DNA of 64,000 nt from Lysobacter soli (GTDB lineage: Bacteria > Pseudomonadota > Gammaproteobacteria > Xanthomonadales > Xanthomonadaceae). Location of the stretch: contig NZ_QTJR01000005.1 of the NCBI RefSeq assembly GCF_003382285.1, positions 221,383 through 285,382 on the forward strand. Direction: 5' to 3'. Shown in pieces: positions 33,962-42,924 of this stretch. Under the pieces are notes generated by a model. The model searched no databases. It was not told where the DNA came from and was given only the letters and a program-made list of their open reading frames with translations. The position numbers and the translations under genes are program-made. Every line of letters begins with the position of its first letter. The first letter of the stretch is position 1.

Positions 33962-35179
33962 ATGCCGATGCGCAAGTTCGCTTCCTGGGCCCGTCGCGGC
34001 CTGATTCTGCTTTCGCCGATTCCGCTGTTCGCCGCGATGACGGCGCACGCTGCCGATCCGTCCGACACGCTGCACGCCTCGGTGCGCGCGGCGATGGAGC
34101 GCGACCTCAATCTCACCTCGAACCAGCTCTCGCAGTACCTGCGCATCGAACGTCTTGCGAACGTGCAGGAGAAACAACTGGCGAAGGCGCAGGGTCGCGC
34201 GTTCGCGGGAAGCTGGATCGAGCGCAAGGCCAACGGCGAATTCCATGTCGTGGTGGCGACGACGTCCCTGCGCGCTGCGAAGGGAACGGCCGATGTCGAA
34301 GTCCGCAACGCCCGCCACAGTCTGGTGCAACTGGAAACCGCCAAGGGACAACTCGACGGTCTGCTCGCTCGCGCGGGCAAGGTGCCGGCGGGCGTGTACG
34401 GCTGGTACGTCGACCTGCCGCGCAACAGCCTCGTGGTGAGCGTGGGCAAGGGTCGGGAACAGGCCGGCATCGATTTCGTCGCCGCCAGCGGCGCCGACGT
34501 GCAGACCGTGCGCATCGAAACCGCCGAGGAACAACCGAGCCTGCGCGTCGCGCTCGAAGGCGGCCTGGGTTACCTGCGCAATCCGGGCGACGGTTACCTC
34601 TACGCCTGCTCGATCGGATTCCCCGTCACCCAGGGCGGCTACGTCACGGCCGGCCACTGCGGCGACGCGGGCGAGCCGGTGTACTTCGAGCCGTCGCAGT
34701 GGACGCTCGGGCCGAAGATCGGATCGTTCGTCGCTTCCAGCTTCCCCGCGGCAGGACAGACCGGTAACGACTTCGCCTGGGTGAAGGTCGATTCGGGCCA
34801 CACGCTGGCGCCGACGGTCGATGGATACGGCAACGGCGACGTCACCGTTCGCGGCAGCACCGAAGCGGCGGTCGGCGCGGCGATCTGCCGTTCGGGTCGG
34901 ACGACCGGATGGCGCTGCGGCACGATCGAGGCGAAGAACCAGACGGTGAGCTACAGCACCGGCGAGACGATCCTCAACCTCACGCGCACCACGGCCTGCT
35001 CCGAAGGCGGCGATTCCGGTGGCTCGTTCATCACCGGCGCGGGCCAGGCGCAAGGCGTCCTTTCGGGCGGCAGCGGCAGTTGCAAGGGCAAGACGCCGAA
35101 CAACCGCACGCGCAGCTTCTACCAGCCCGTGCTGCCGATCCTGCAGAACTACAACCTGACGCTGCTCACCGGCACCTGA
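33962..35179 (+). CDS. Alpha-lytic-protease-type secreted serine protease precursor (S1E)
   Basis: 405 residues: a signal peptide ('LILLSPIPLFAAMTAHAA'), a pro-region of about 170 residues ('DTLHASVRAAMERDLNLTSNQLSQYLRIERLA...'), then a chymotrypsin-fold catalytic domain. The triad is His in 'VTAGHCGDAG', Asp in 'TGNDFAWVKVD' and Ser in 'CSEGGDSGGSFIT'. Cysteine pairs fit the two or three disulfides of the family. The pro-region acts as a folding chaperone that is removed in the periplasm before export. Such bacteriolytic or proteolytic enzymes are typical of predatory Lysobacter. The start at 33962 (MPMRK) is chosen; the ATG at 33968 is also possible. Confidence 0.9.
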   Translation: MPMRKFASWARRGLILLSPIPLFAAMTAHAADPSDTLHASVRAAMERDLNLTSNQLSQYLRIERLANVQEKQLAKAQGRAFAGSWIERKANGEFHVVVATTSLRAAKGTADVEVRNARHSLVQLETAKGQLDGLLARAGKVPAGVYGWYVDLPRNSLVVSVGKGREQAGIDFVAASGADVQTVRIETAEEQPSLRVALEGGLGYLRNPGDGYLYACSIGFPVTQGGYVTAGHCGDAGEPVYFEPSQWTLGPKIGSFVASSFPAAGQTGNDFAWVKVDSGHTLAPTVDGYGNGDVTVRGSTEAAVGAAICRSGRTTGWRCGTIEAKNQTVSYSTGETILNLTRTTACSEGGDSGGSFITGAGQAQGVLSGGSGSCKGKTPNNRTRSFYQPVLPILQNYNLTLLTGT

Positions 35180-35205
35180 TCGGCCGTTCCGTATCGCGTG
35201 ACAGC

Positions 35206-35231
35206 AAACGCCCCGGCCTGCCGGGGCGTTT
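35206..35231 (+). terminator. Rho-independent terminator after the serine protease
   Basis: Perfect 11-bp arms AAACGCCCCGG / CCGGGGCGTTT around a 4-nt loop, followed by GTTC. It lies between convergent genes and could serve both directions. Confidence 0.85.
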
Positions 35232-35255
35232 GTTCGTGCGGTCGACGAGTCCGCC

Positions 35256-36263
35256 TCACATCGCGATGTCGCCCGTCGCGAGCGTTTCGGCCGGCACGCC
35301 CTGCTCGCCCAGCAGTTCGCGCAGGTCGATCTCCACTTCCTGGCTGATGCGGCTGATCGGCACGTCGTTGGCGCCGCCTTCGAACGGGTTCTCCGTGCTC
35401 TCGCCGACCAGGTCGAGCGCGCAGTACATCCACGAAATCAACAGGCTCAGCGGGATGACGAGCCACACCATGCCGCCCTTCGCCCAGCCGTCGACCGCCG
35501 CGTTGAGGCGTTCGAACTCGCCGATCATGCCGAACGGCAGCAGCACGCACATGATCCGCACGAACAGCGTGTTGATGAACGCGTGCTGCCGCGGATACGG
35601 GAAATCCTTGATGCGTTCGCTCTTCCCCTGTAGGTCCTGGAAATCGCGAATGAGCTTCTGCAGGTCGGAGAAACCGTTCATCGTGAGCTTGCCGTCGCCA
35701 AGCAGTTCCTTCGTCGCCCGGCTTTGAAGCCCCAGCACCTGCAGGGCGCGATTGCGCGATTCCAGCACCTGCGCCGCCTCGCCCGGCGGCAGGTACTTCA
35801 CCAGTTCGTTCGCCAGCGTCTGCTCGCGTTCGGGGATGCGGTAAAGGCGGAGGTATTCGACGTTGTTCGCCTTCCGCGCGTTCTCCCACACGCGCGGCTG
35901 GCGCATCTCGAAGCGCAGTGCGGCCAGCCACGCGAGGTGGCGATACACCAGGCTGCGCGCAGCATCGTTGTTTGCGCAGAGATCGCGCGCGGTCGCGCCC
36001 AGCACGCGGCTGCTGCTGGCGATCGACGACCAGACCTGCTGCGCCTCCTGCATGCGGTTGTAGGTCTGCACGTTCTTGAAGCCCGACGACAGTGCCACGG
36101 TCGTGCCCAGCAGGAACACGACGCCCCACGGAATCGCGAGCCAGTGCCAGCCCGCCAGCTGGTACAGCAGGACGGGCACCGCGCTCACCACGATCAGCAC
36201 GTAGATCGTGCGACGCGTCCAGCCGATGAATTCGGGCAGCCTGTAGGACTTTCCGGTGTGCAT
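35256..36263 (-). CDS. Bestrophin family (UPF0187) channel-like protein
   Basis: 335 residues with hydrophobic helices near residues 18-60 ('TIYVLIVVSAVPVLLYQLAG', 'LAIPWGVVFLLGTTVAL') and 225-290, and bestrophin patterns 'FKNVQTYNRMQEAQQVWSSI', 'PYPRQHAFI' and 'LDLVGESTENPFEGGANDVPI'. Bacterial bestrophins form pentameric anion or cation channels in the inner membrane. It is convergent with the protease gene and shares the terminator. Confidence 0.87.
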   Translation of the reverse strand: MHTGKSYRLPEFIGWTRRTIYVLIVVSAVPVLLYQLAGWHWLAIPWGVVFLLGTTVALSSGFKNVQTYNRMQEAQQVWSSIASSSRVLGATARDLCANNDAARSLVYRHLAWLAALRFEMRQPRVWENARKANNVEYLRLYRIPEREQTLANELVKYLPPGEAAQVLESRNRALQVLGLQSRATKELLGDGKLTMNGFSDLQKLIRDFQDLQGKSERIKDFPYPRQHAFINTLFVRIMCVLLPFGMIGEFERLNAAVDGWAKGGMVWLVIPLSLLISWMYCALDLVGESTENPFEGGANDVPISRISQEVEIDLRELLGEQGVPAETLATGDIAM

Positions 36264-36299
36264 GGCGCTTGCTCCTCGACGCTGGATGCGTGAGCGGCT

Positions 36300-37070
36300 T
36301 CAGCCGCGGGCGGCAGGACGTGCGACGTCAGAACGCTGCAGCCACTGCGCGAATCCGAGTTCGCCGTGCCACGCTTCACCGTCGGGAACGAGCGTGTCGT
36401 CCTGCAGCTCCACGCCGAAGTACAGCGCGTGCGGATCGCCGACAACTTTGCGCTCGTCCTTCGTGCTGTCGAGGAAGCGCTGCGCGAGTTCGGACAGGCG
36501 CACGCGCTCGGGCCCGGCGATCTCGGTCACGCCGTTCACCGGCGCGCCGAGCGCATGCCGCGTCACCGCATCGGCGACGTCGTCGGATGCGATGGGCTGC
36601 ACGTTGGCGGTGGGCAGTCGCACGACGCCGTCCTGCTCGCCGGACTTCACGATGCCCGGCAGGAACTCGAAGAACTGCGTGGAATGGATGATGGTGTACG
36701 GAATGCCCGATTCGCGGATCAGCCGTTCCTGCTCGGCCTTGCCGACGAAGTAGCCGCTGCCGGACAGCTTCTGCGTGCCGACGACCGACAGCGCGATGTG
36801 GTGGCCGACGCCCGCCTTCGCTTCCGCGGCGAGCAGGTTCTGTCCGGCGGTCTGGAAGAATTTCAGCGCCGATTCGCGATCGAACGCCGGCGAGTTCGCA
36901 AGATCGACCACGACCTGCGCGCCGGCCAGTGCGGCGTCGAGGCCTTCACCGCTGAGCACGTCGATGCCGTTGGCCGGTGCGCCGACGACGACCTCATGGC
37001 CGGCCTTGCGCAGGCGCTCGACGACCTTGCTGCCGATAAGCCCGGTTCCACCGATGACGACGACTTTCAT
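36300..37070 (-). CDS. NmrA-like NAD(P)-binding protein
   Basis: 256 residues with the Rossmann motif 'VVVIGGTGLIGSKVVERLRKAGHEV' and 'ALAGAQVVVDLANSP'. It continues 'GVGHHIALSVVGTQKL', 'GYFVGKAEQERLIRESGIPYTIIHSTQFFEF' and a C-terminal part binding the substrate side. It belongs to the extended SDR/NmrA group, used as sensors or as reductases of quinones and flavones. It is the last gene of a minus-strand run after a LysR gene and a sigma-factor fragment; the 142-bp gap leaves room for its own promoter. Confidence 0.82.
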   Translation of the reverse strand: MKVVVIGGTGLIGSKVVERLRKAGHEVVVGAPANGIDVLSGEGLDAALAGAQVVVDLANSPAFDRESALKFFQTAGQNLLAAEAKAGVGHHIALSVVGTQKLSGSGYFVGKAEQERLIRESGIPYTIIHSTQFFEFLPGIVKSGEQDGVVRLPTANVQPIASDDVADAVTRHALGAPVNGVTEIAGPERVRLSELAQRFLDSTKDERKVVGDPHALYFGVELQDDTLVPDGEAWHGELGFAQWLQRSDVARPAARG

Positions 37071-37212
37071 GACGACCTCCGCTACCGGGTGAGCCGACGC
37101 GCACGAACACTGCGTCGGCGATGGTGGATGAACTTCGATGCTAGGAATCGCGTCGCCACGGCGGTAGACCTTCAGGCGGACGCAGGTTGTTGCCCTGCAC
37201 GCATCAATCGCA

Positions 37213-38256
37213 TCAGGCCGCGACTGCGCGCGATGCCTGCGTCGATTCCCAGTGCGCCATCACGTCCAGATCCAGCGCCCGCACCTGCGCGGTGATGTAG
37301 TCGATGAACGCGCGGATGCGCTTGGGTTGCTGGCGTCGGCTCAGGTAGCACAGGTAATGGCCGCGATCGTCCGGGGCGAACGCATCCAGGCACGTCACCA
37401 GCGCGCCGTCGCATATCGCATCGCGCACCTGGTAGGCAGGCAGCTGCGCGATGCCCTGCCCGTCCAGCGCGGCCTGCATCGCGAGGTCCGCATCGTTGAA
37501 CACCAGCGTGGACGATGGCCGCAGGCTCAGCGGCTTTCCGTCCACACGGAAATCCCACGATTGCAGCCGCCCGTTCGCCAGGCGCTGGTTGATGCACGGG
37601 TGCGCGTCCAGCTCGGCGGCGATCTGCGGCAAACCGTTGCGCCGCGCGTAATCGGGCGAAGCGCATACCAGCAGCTGCATCGGAATCAGCTGTTTCGCGA
37701 TCACCTGGCTGTCTTCCAGCGCGCCGTCGCGGAACGCGATGTCGATGCGGTCGCCGGCGAGATCCAGGACTCGATCTTCGAGCAGGAGTTCGATCGACAC
37801 GGCAGGAAATTGCGCGCGAAAGCCCGCCAGCAGCGGCGCGATGACCTTGCGCCCGAAGGCGTGCGTCGCGCTGATGCGGAGCTCGCCACGCGGCGGGCCT
37901 TCGCGCAGATCGCGCATCTCCTCCAGCGCCTGCAGGATGCGTTCGACGCCCGGGCGGCAACCTTCGTAGAACAACTCGCCCTCGCGCGTGAGCGAGGTCG
38001 AACGCGTGGTGCGCAGGAACAGTCGCGCGCCGAGCTGGCTTTCGAGCTTCTGCACGCTGCGGCTCACCGCCGAGCGGCCGATGCCGAGGCGATCGGCGGC
38101 ACGCGCGAAGCTGCCTTCGCTGGCGACGGCGATGAAGGCGACCACGCCGGCGTAACTGGCCGCGAAGCTGGCGGTCAGCGCATCGCTGACGTCGGTTCGC
38201 GCGATCGCCTTGACCGCGTGCGAATCGGGTTCGGGTGCGAGGCGGGCGATATTCAT
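37213..38256 (-). CDS. LysR-family transcriptional regulator
   Basis: 347 residues; unusually, about 35 residues precede the HTH ('FIAVASEGSFARAADRLGIGRSAVSRSVQKLESQLGARLFLRTTRSTSLT'). The rest is a LysR ligand domain ('RGELRISATHAFGRKVIAPLLAGF'). The ATG at 38256 overlaps the stop of the sigma-like ORF as ATGA, which explains the long N-terminus and supports this start. It probably controls the NmrA-like gene downstream. Confidence 0.86.
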   Translation of the reverse strand: MNIARLAPEPDSHAVKAIARTDVSDALTASFAASYAGVVAFIAVASEGSFARAADRLGIGRSAVSRSVQKLESQLGARLFLRTTRSTSLTREGELFYEGCRPGVERILQALEEMRDLREGPPRGELRISATHAFGRKVIAPLLAGFRAQFPAVSIELLLEDRVLDLAGDRIDIAFRDGALEDSQVIAKQLIPMQLLVCASPDYARRNGLPQIAAELDAHPCINQRLANGRLQSWDFRVDGKPLSLRPSSTLVFNDADLAMQAALDGQGIAQLPAYQVRDAICDGALVTCLDAFAPDDRGHYLCYLSRRQQPKRIRAFIDYITAQVRALDLDVMAHWESTQASRAVAA

Positions 38257-38594
38257 GACGGTCTCGTGGGAGAAGCCAGGCGCCGTGCGTGTTCGTGCGC
38301 GCAGCGGCGCGCCATCGCCAGCTGCTCGCGGCATGCCGCAGGCGGCTGGCCGAGGACGTTCGAGACATCCTCGAGGGTGGCGCCGAACACGTCGTGCAGC
38401 ATGAAGGCGGCGCGGGCGGTGGGAGGCAAGGCATCCAGCACGGAAAGGAATTCCGCCCACACGCGTTCGGCCGGCGTCGGCAGGCGCTTGTCGAAAGGCA
38501 GGGGGAAATCCGCGTCCATGCCCTGTAGACGTTGCAGGGCGCCTGCGTGTGACGAGGCCGTTCCGTCGCGCCATTGGTGCACCGCGCGCAACAC
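38253..38594 (-). CDS. Sigma-factor region 4 fragment coupled to lysR
   Basis: 113 residues. The C-terminal half is a sigma-70 region 4-type HTH ('RVWAEFLSVLDALPPTARAAFMLHDVFGATLEDVSNVLGQPPAACREQLAMARR'). It has the ECF41/SigJ-like features 'ARAAFMLHDVF' and 'GQPPAACREQL', very like the complete ECF41 factor at 39156-40052. Region 2, needed for core binding and -10 recognition, is missing, so it cannot act as a normal sigma factor. It overlaps the LysR start by 4 nt. It could be a decayed sigma gene or a free HTH accessory protein. Confidence 0.55.
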   Translation of the reverse strand: MLRAVHQWRDGTASSHAGALQRLQGMDADFPLPFDKRLPTPAERVWAEFLSVLDALPPTARAAFMLHDVFGATLEDVSNVLGQPPAACREQLAMARRCAHEHARRLASPTRPS

Positions 38595-38673
38595 GGTGCG
38601 TCCGCGGCCATGGCTACCCCCGACCTCCCCGACTGCCTAGCCTGACCTCGTTCCCCCACACCGGTCCTTCGCC

Positions 38674-39084
38674 ATGCGCTTGTTGCCGCTCGCCTTCGCG
38701 CTGTCGTCCTTCGCAATCGTCGGCACGAGTCTTGCCGCCGAACCCGCCACCGCACCGGAACCCGTCGTCACGCCCGTGATGACCAGGGCGCTGGAGGATT
38801 ACCCCGGCAAGGAAGTCACGATCCTCGAGGTCGCGTACCCGCCCGGTGGCGCCGATCCGATCCACCGCCACGACGCGCACGGCTTCGTGTACGTGCTCGA
38901 AGGCAGCATCGTCATGGGCGTGAAGGGCGGACCGGAAGTCACGCTGAAGCCCGGCGAAGCCTTCCACGAAGGCCCGCGCGACCTTCACACCGTCGGCCGC
39001 AACGCAAGCAAGACCGAGCCGGCGAAGTTCGTCGTCTTCCTGCTCAAGGACGTGGGCAAGCCGCCGGTCCTTCCGCCGAAGTGA
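38674..39084 (+). CDS. Secreted cupin-domain protein
   Basis: 136 residues with a signal peptide ('MRLLPLAFALSSFAIVGTSLAAE') and one cupin barrel. Motif 1 is 'PPGGADPIHRHDAHGFVYVLEG' with the metal-binding HxHx(n)E pattern, and motif 2 is 'LKPGEAFHEGPRDLHTVGRN'. Substrate unknown. It ends directly before the ECF41 sigma gene on the same strand; cupin and carboxymuconolactone-type proteins are common partners of ECF41 factors, so it may be part of that regulon. It is divergent from the sigma fragment/LysR operon. Confidence 0.82.
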   Translation: MRLLPLAFALSSFAIVGTSLAAEPATAPEPVVTPVMTRALEDYPGKEVTILEVAYPPGGADPIHRHDAHGFVYVLEGSIVMGVKGGPEVTLKPGEAFHEGPRDLHTVGRNASKTEPAKFVVFLLKDVGKPPVLPPK

Positions 39085-39155
39085 CCGGGCCGCGCTGTCA
39101 TCCCGGCGCCGATGCGCTGTGCCACACTCGGGGTTCCGATCCGTTCGAGCGCGCG

Positions 39156-40052
39156 ATGGACGACGCCACCGCCACCTTCGGTCGCCTGCAACCGCGCCTG
39201 CTCGGCGTGGCATACCGGATGCTCGGATCGATGGCCGAAGCCGAGGACGTGGTGCAGGACGTGTGGCTGCGCTGGCACGACACGGACACCGGTCGCGTCG
39301 ACAACGCCGAAGCCTGGCTGGTCGCGTCCACCACGCGGCGTGCGATCGACAAGCTTCGGCTTGCGCGCACGCATCGCGAACATTACGTCGGCATCTGGCT
39401 GCCCGAACCGGTGCTCACCGATTTCGACGGCGCATCGCCCACGCCGGAACAGGTGGAGGAAGCGGCGAGCGACCTGTCGATCGCCTTCCTTACGGTGCTC
39501 GAACGCCTGGCGCCCGACGCGCGCGCGGCCTTCCTGCTGCATGAAGTGTTCGACGCCGATTACGCGCAGATCGCGGAAGTCGTCGGCAAATCCGAGGCGG
39601 CGTGCCGTCAGATCGTGCATCGCGCGAAGGCGCAACTGCGCGACGAACGCCCGCGATACCACGTACCTGACGACGTGCATCGCCGGCTGATGCAGCGCTT
39701 CCTCGACGCGGTCGCCAGCGGCGATTTCAGCGGCATGAAGGCGTTGATGGCCGAGTCCGCGGTGCTGGTCGGCGACGGCGGCGGCGTGGTCACGAGTTTC
39801 CCGAAGCCCATGGTCGGTGGCGATCGCATCGCCGCGCTGCTCTACGCCGCGCGACTGCGCTTCAAGGAAGGCCTGCGCCACGAACTGGCGCTGGTCAACG
39901 GCCGCATGGGACTGCTGCGCTACATACAGGGCGAACTGGAATCGGTGATGTCGTTCGAAACGGACGGCGAGCGCATCGTCAACGTCTTCGTGCAGCGCAA
40001 TCCCGAAAAACTGCGACTGGTTTCGGCGCATCACGTGTTGCGATTGCAGTAA
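39156..40052 (+). CDS. sigJ: ECF41-type RNA polymerase sigma factor (SigJ-like)
   Basis: 298 residues. Region 2 is 'ATFGRLQPRLLGVAYRMLGSMAEAEDVVQDVWLRWH', with the linker 'GIWLPEPV' (WLPEP motif of ECF41). Region 4 is 'RLAPDARAAFLLHEVFDADYAQIAEVVGKSEAACRQIVHRAKAQL'. A C-terminal SnoaL-like domain carries the 'GDGGGVVTSF' signature. In ECF41 factors this extension, and not a separate anti-sigma protein, controls activity. The start is set at the ATG at 39156; an in-frame GTG at 39081 overlapping the cupin stop would add 25 residues. Confidence 0.88.
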   Translation: MDDATATFGRLQPRLLGVAYRMLGSMAEAEDVVQDVWLRWHDTDTGRVDNAEAWLVASTTRRAIDKLRLARTHREHYVGIWLPEPVLTDFDGASPTPEQVEEAASDLSIAFLTVLERLAPDARAAFLLHEVFDADYAQIAEVVGKSEAACRQIVHRAKAQLRDERPRYHVPDDVHRRLMQRFLDAVASGDFSGMKALMAESAVLVGDGGGVVTSFPKPMVGGDRIAALLYAARLRFKEGLRHELALVNGRMGLLRYIQGELESVMSFETDGERIVNVFVQRNPEKLRLVSAHHVLRLQ

Positions 40053-40160
40053 ACCGGTCACCTCATTTCTGGCGGCGGCAAGTCCGGCGCGCACCGCGGA
40101 ATCCATGTTGCTGCTGCTCCGCCCGATGCTCCACCCCTCCCCCACCCGAGGACCACCGAC

Positions 40161-40982
40161 ATGAGCTACATCACCACGCAGGACGGCACCCAGATCTTCT
40201 ACAAGGACTGGGGAACCGGTCAGCCCATCGTCTTCCACCACGGCTGGCCGCTGTGTGGCGACGACTGGGACACGCAGATGCAGTTCTTCCTGGCGGAGGG
40301 CTATCGCGTGGTCGCGCACGACCGCCGCGGTCACGGGCGTTCGACGCAGACCGCCACCGGCAACGAGATGGACACCTACGCCGCCGACGTCGCGGCGCTC
40401 GCGAAGGAACTCGACCTGCGCGACGCGATCCACATCGGCCATTCCACCGGCGGCGGCGAAGCGACACGCTACGTCGCCCGGCACGGCAAGGGCCGCGTTG
40501 CGAAGCTGGTCCTGATCGGCGCGGTGCCGCCGGTGATGGTGAAGTCGGCAAGTAATCCCGGCGGCCTGGACAAATCCGTGTTCGATGGCATCCGCGCAAG
40601 CGTCATGGCCGATCGCGCCGGCTGCTACTGGGACTTCCCGGTGCCGTTCTACAGCTATAACCGCGATGGCGCGAAGCTGTCGGAAGCCGTCCGCCAGAAC
40701 TGGTGGCGCCAGGGCATGATGGGCGGCGCGAAGCCGCAGTACGACTGCATCGCCGCGTTCTCCGAAACCGACTTCACCGAAGACCTCAAGAGCATCGAGG
40801 TGCCCACGCTGGTGATGCACGGCGACGACGACCAGATCGTGCCGATCGACGATTCGGCGCGCCTGTCGGCCAAGTTGCTGCGCAACGCGACGCTGAAGGT
40901 GTATCCGGGTTTTCCGCATGGCATGTGCACGACGCACGCGGACACGATCAACCCGGATCTGCTGGCCTTCATTCGCAGCTGA
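40161..40982 (+). CDS. Alpha/beta hydrolase, non-heme chloroperoxidase type
   Basis: 273 residues with the complete hydrolase core: '[17 protein letters not shown]', nucleophile elbow '[14 protein letters not shown]' (Ser near residue 97), acid in '[14 protein letters not shown]' and His in '[12 protein letters not shown]'. The very close resemblance to cofactor-free haloperoxidases (esterases with perhydrolase activity) is clear. Natural substrate unknown. It lies just downstream of the ECF41 sigma gene on the same strand, 108 bp away, and could be one of its targets. Confidence 0.88.
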   Translation: MSYITTQDGTQIFYKDWGTGQPIVFHHGWPLCGDDWDTQMQFFLAEGYRVVAHDRRGHGRSTQTATGNEMDTYAADVAALAKELDLRDAIHIGHSTGGGEATRYVARHGKGRVAKLVLIGAVPPVMVKSASNPGGLDKSVFDGIRASVMADRAGCYWDFPVPFYSYNRDGAKLSEAVRQNWWRQGMMGGAKPQYDCIAAFSETDFTEDLKSIEVPTLVMHGDDDQIVPIDDSARLSAKLLRNATLKVYPGFPHGMCTTHADTINPDLLAFIRS

Positions 40983-41136
40983 TCCACGCTTGATCGGGCC
41001 AACGGTGCGCCGGCGTTCGCGTCGGCGCACCTCGCAAACATTCCAACGCGGGAAAGGCTGCGCCGTTCAGGCATTCAGCCACGTCGTAACAAAAGTGGCG
41101 TAGGGTCGTACATCCCCGTCGAACCGGGAGTGCGCC

Positions 41137-41343
41137 ATGCACGAGCTGCCCGTCACCGATAGCCAGCGGTCGTTCCTCGAGGATCTCGGACGCACCGCAC
41201 GCGCCCATCTGTCGCACCTGGACTGGGATGAAGTCGAGCCGCACCTGCGGCTGGGCTGGTACTCCAGCGTGCTGTCCAACGATCTGGACTGGGGCCACGT
41301 GGAGGCGATCGCGCACGAGAGCTGGGCGCGGGATCCGTTCTGA
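41137..41343 (+). CDS. Small hypothetical protein
   Basis: 68 residues, acidic and Trp/His-containing: 'QRSFLEDLGRTARAHLSHLDWDEVEPHLRLGWY' and 'LDWGHVEAIAHESWARD'. The reading is coherent and lies alone between two operons with GGGAG ahead of the ATG. Soluble helical protein by appearance; family not recognised. Confidence 0.55.
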   Translation: MHELPVTDSQRSFLEDLGRTARAHLSHLDWDEVEPHLRLGWYSSVLSNDLDWGHVEAIAHESWARDPF

Positions 41344-41397
41344 GCGGATAGGGTTCTGACCGGACAAGGCTCCGAGGAGGCACCTTCGCGGCGGATG

Positions 41398-41421
41398 CGC
41401 TATATAGCGCCCTATATCCCG
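41398..41421. promoter_or_regulatory. ModE operator ahead of modABC
   Basis: CGCTATATAGC followed by GCCCTATATCCCG closely follows the Escherichia coli modA operator pattern (CGnTATAT, 7 nt, TAyAT, nnCG). It lies 17 bp before the modA start codon, where molybdate-loaded ModE would block transcription. Confidence 0.75.
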
Positions 41422-41437
41422 CCCGCCGGAGCCCCCG

Positions 41438-42205
41438 ATGTCCGACTGGATCCGCCGCGCCGCGCTGTGCGCGCTGGCGCTCGCCCTCGCCTTCCCCGCG
41501 CTCGCCGAACAGCCCGTCCGCGTATTCGCCGCCGCCAGCCTGACCAACGCGCTCAACGAAATCGCCACCGAGTGGGAGAAGGCCGGCCACGCGAAGCCGA
41601 GCCTCGCCTTCGCGGCGTCTTCGGCGCTCGCGAAGCAGATCGAGGCCGGCGCGCCCGCCGATGTCTTCGCCTCGGCCGATGCCACGTGGATGGATTACCT
41701 CGACCAGCGCGGCAAGCTGCAACCCGGCACCCGGGCCAACGTCGTCGGGAATTCGCTGGTCTTGATCGTGCCGCAGAGCCGGCGCTTTCCCGTCACCATG
41801 AAGCACGGCTTCGACCTGGCCGGCGCGTTCGACGGAAAGCTGTGCACCGGTGAGCCCGGTGTCGTCCCGGTCGGCATTTATGCGCGCGAGGCGCTGCAGC
41901 ACCTGGGCTGGTGGAACGCGCTGCAAAGTCGCGTCGTAGGTACCGACGACGTGCGCACGGCGCTGGCCTTCGTCGAACGCGGCGAATGCCCGCTCGGCAT
42001 CGTCTATGCGACCGATGCGAAGATCAGCCGGAAGGTCGAAGTCATCGCGACATTCCCCGCCGACACGCACAAGCCCATCGTCTACCCGATCGCCGCCGTG
42101 CGTGGCGCACGCCCCGAAACGGCGGCATTCCTGCAGTTCGTGAAGACGTCGAAGACGGCCGCGCGCATCTTCGCGAAGTACGGATTCACCACCGGAACGC
42201 GCTGA
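41438..42205 (+). CDS. modA: Molybdate ABC transporter substrate-binding protein
   Basis: 255 residues with a signal peptide ('ALCALALALAFPALAE') and the ModA pattern 'VRVFAAASLTNALNEIA', 'LAFAASSALAKQIEAGAPADVFASADATWMDYL', 'GEPGVVPVGIYAREAL' and 'VVGTDDVRTALAFVERGECPLGIVYATDA'. The periplasmic protein captures molybdate or tungstate for ModBC. It is the first gene of the operon, two nt before modB, and preceded by a ModE operator. Confidence 0.92.
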   Translation: MSDWIRRAALCALALALAFPALAEQPVRVFAAASLTNALNEIATEWEKAGHAKPSLAFAASSALAKQIEAGAPADVFASADATWMDYLDQRGKLQPGTRANVVGNSLVLIVPQSRRFPVTMKHGFDLAGAFDGKLCTGEPGVVPVGIYAREALQHLGWWNALQSRVVGTDDVRTALAFVERGECPLGIVYATDAKISRKVEVIATFPADTHKPIVYPIAAVRGARPETAAFLQFVKTSKTAARIFAKYGFTTGTR

Positions 42206-42207
42206 CG

Positions 42208-42924
42208 ATGTGGCTGTCGCCTGAAGAATGGGATGCGCTGGCGCTGTCGGCGAAGGTTGCGCTGTGCGCGACGGCCGCATGCCTGCCGTTCGGCATCGCG
42301 CTGAGCTGGCTGCTCGAACGCCGCCAGTTCCCCGGCAAGGTGTGGATCGACACGCTCGTGCAGTTGCCGATGGTGCTGCCTCCCGTGGTGCCGGGCTATC
42401 TGCTGCTGTTGCTGCTGGGCACGCAGGGGCCGCTGGGTGCATGGCTGCTTGCGACGTTCGGCATCACGATCGCCTTCACGTGGAAGGGCGCGGTGATCGC
42501 GTCGGCGGTGATGGCGTTTCCGCTGATGGTGCAGCCGATCCGGCTCGCGATCCGCCTCATCGATCCCCGTCTCGAGAAGGCCGCGGCGACGCTCGGCGCG
42601 AAGCCGTGGGACACGTTCTTCAGCGTGACGCTGCCGCTGTCGGCACCGGGCCTGATCGCCGGCTGCATCCTGTGCTTCTCTCGCAGCCTGGGCGAATTCG
42701 GCGCGACGATGGCCTTCGTCGGCAACATCCCCGGGGAAACGCGCACGTTGCCGCTGGCGATCTACAGCCTCACGCACGTGCCCGATGGGGAAGCGGCGGC
42801 GTTGCGCCTGTCGCTGCTGTCGATCGCGCTCGCCGTGGCTGCGTTGCTGGTCAGCCGCTGGATCAGCCTGCGCGCCGAACGCCGGCTGGGTTACCTCGAC
42901 CGGGGGCCGCATGCTGAGCTTTGA
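42208..42924 (+). CDS. modB: Molybdate ABC transporter permease
   Basis: 238 residues, five to six membrane helices, with the permease EAA loop 'EKAAATLGAKPWDTFFSVTLPLSAPGLIAG' and 'RSLGEFGATMAFVGNIPGETRTLPLAIYS', both typical of ModB. It forms the inner-membrane channel. It overlaps modC by 14 nt. Confidence 0.92.
   Translation: MWLSPEEWDALALSAKVALCATAACLPFGIALSWLLERRQFPGKVWIDTLVQLPMVLPPVVPGYLLLLLLGTQGPLGAWLLATFGITIAFTWKGAVIASAVMAFPLMVQPIRLAIRLIDPRLEKAAATLGAKPWDTFFSVTLPLSAPGLIAGCILCFSRSLGEFGATMAFVGNIPGETRTLPLAIYSLTHVPDGEAAALRLSLLSIALAVAALLVSRWISLRAERRLGYLDRGPHAEL

Noticed and set aside
39096..39125. TGTCAT element before the ECF41 gene as an ECF41 autoregulated promoter
   Set aside because: Only the -35-like half matches; a convincing CGTC -10 at the right distance was not found.
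38985..41030. 681-residue minus-strand frame
   Set aside because: Antisense of the ECF41 factor and chloroperoxidase genes.
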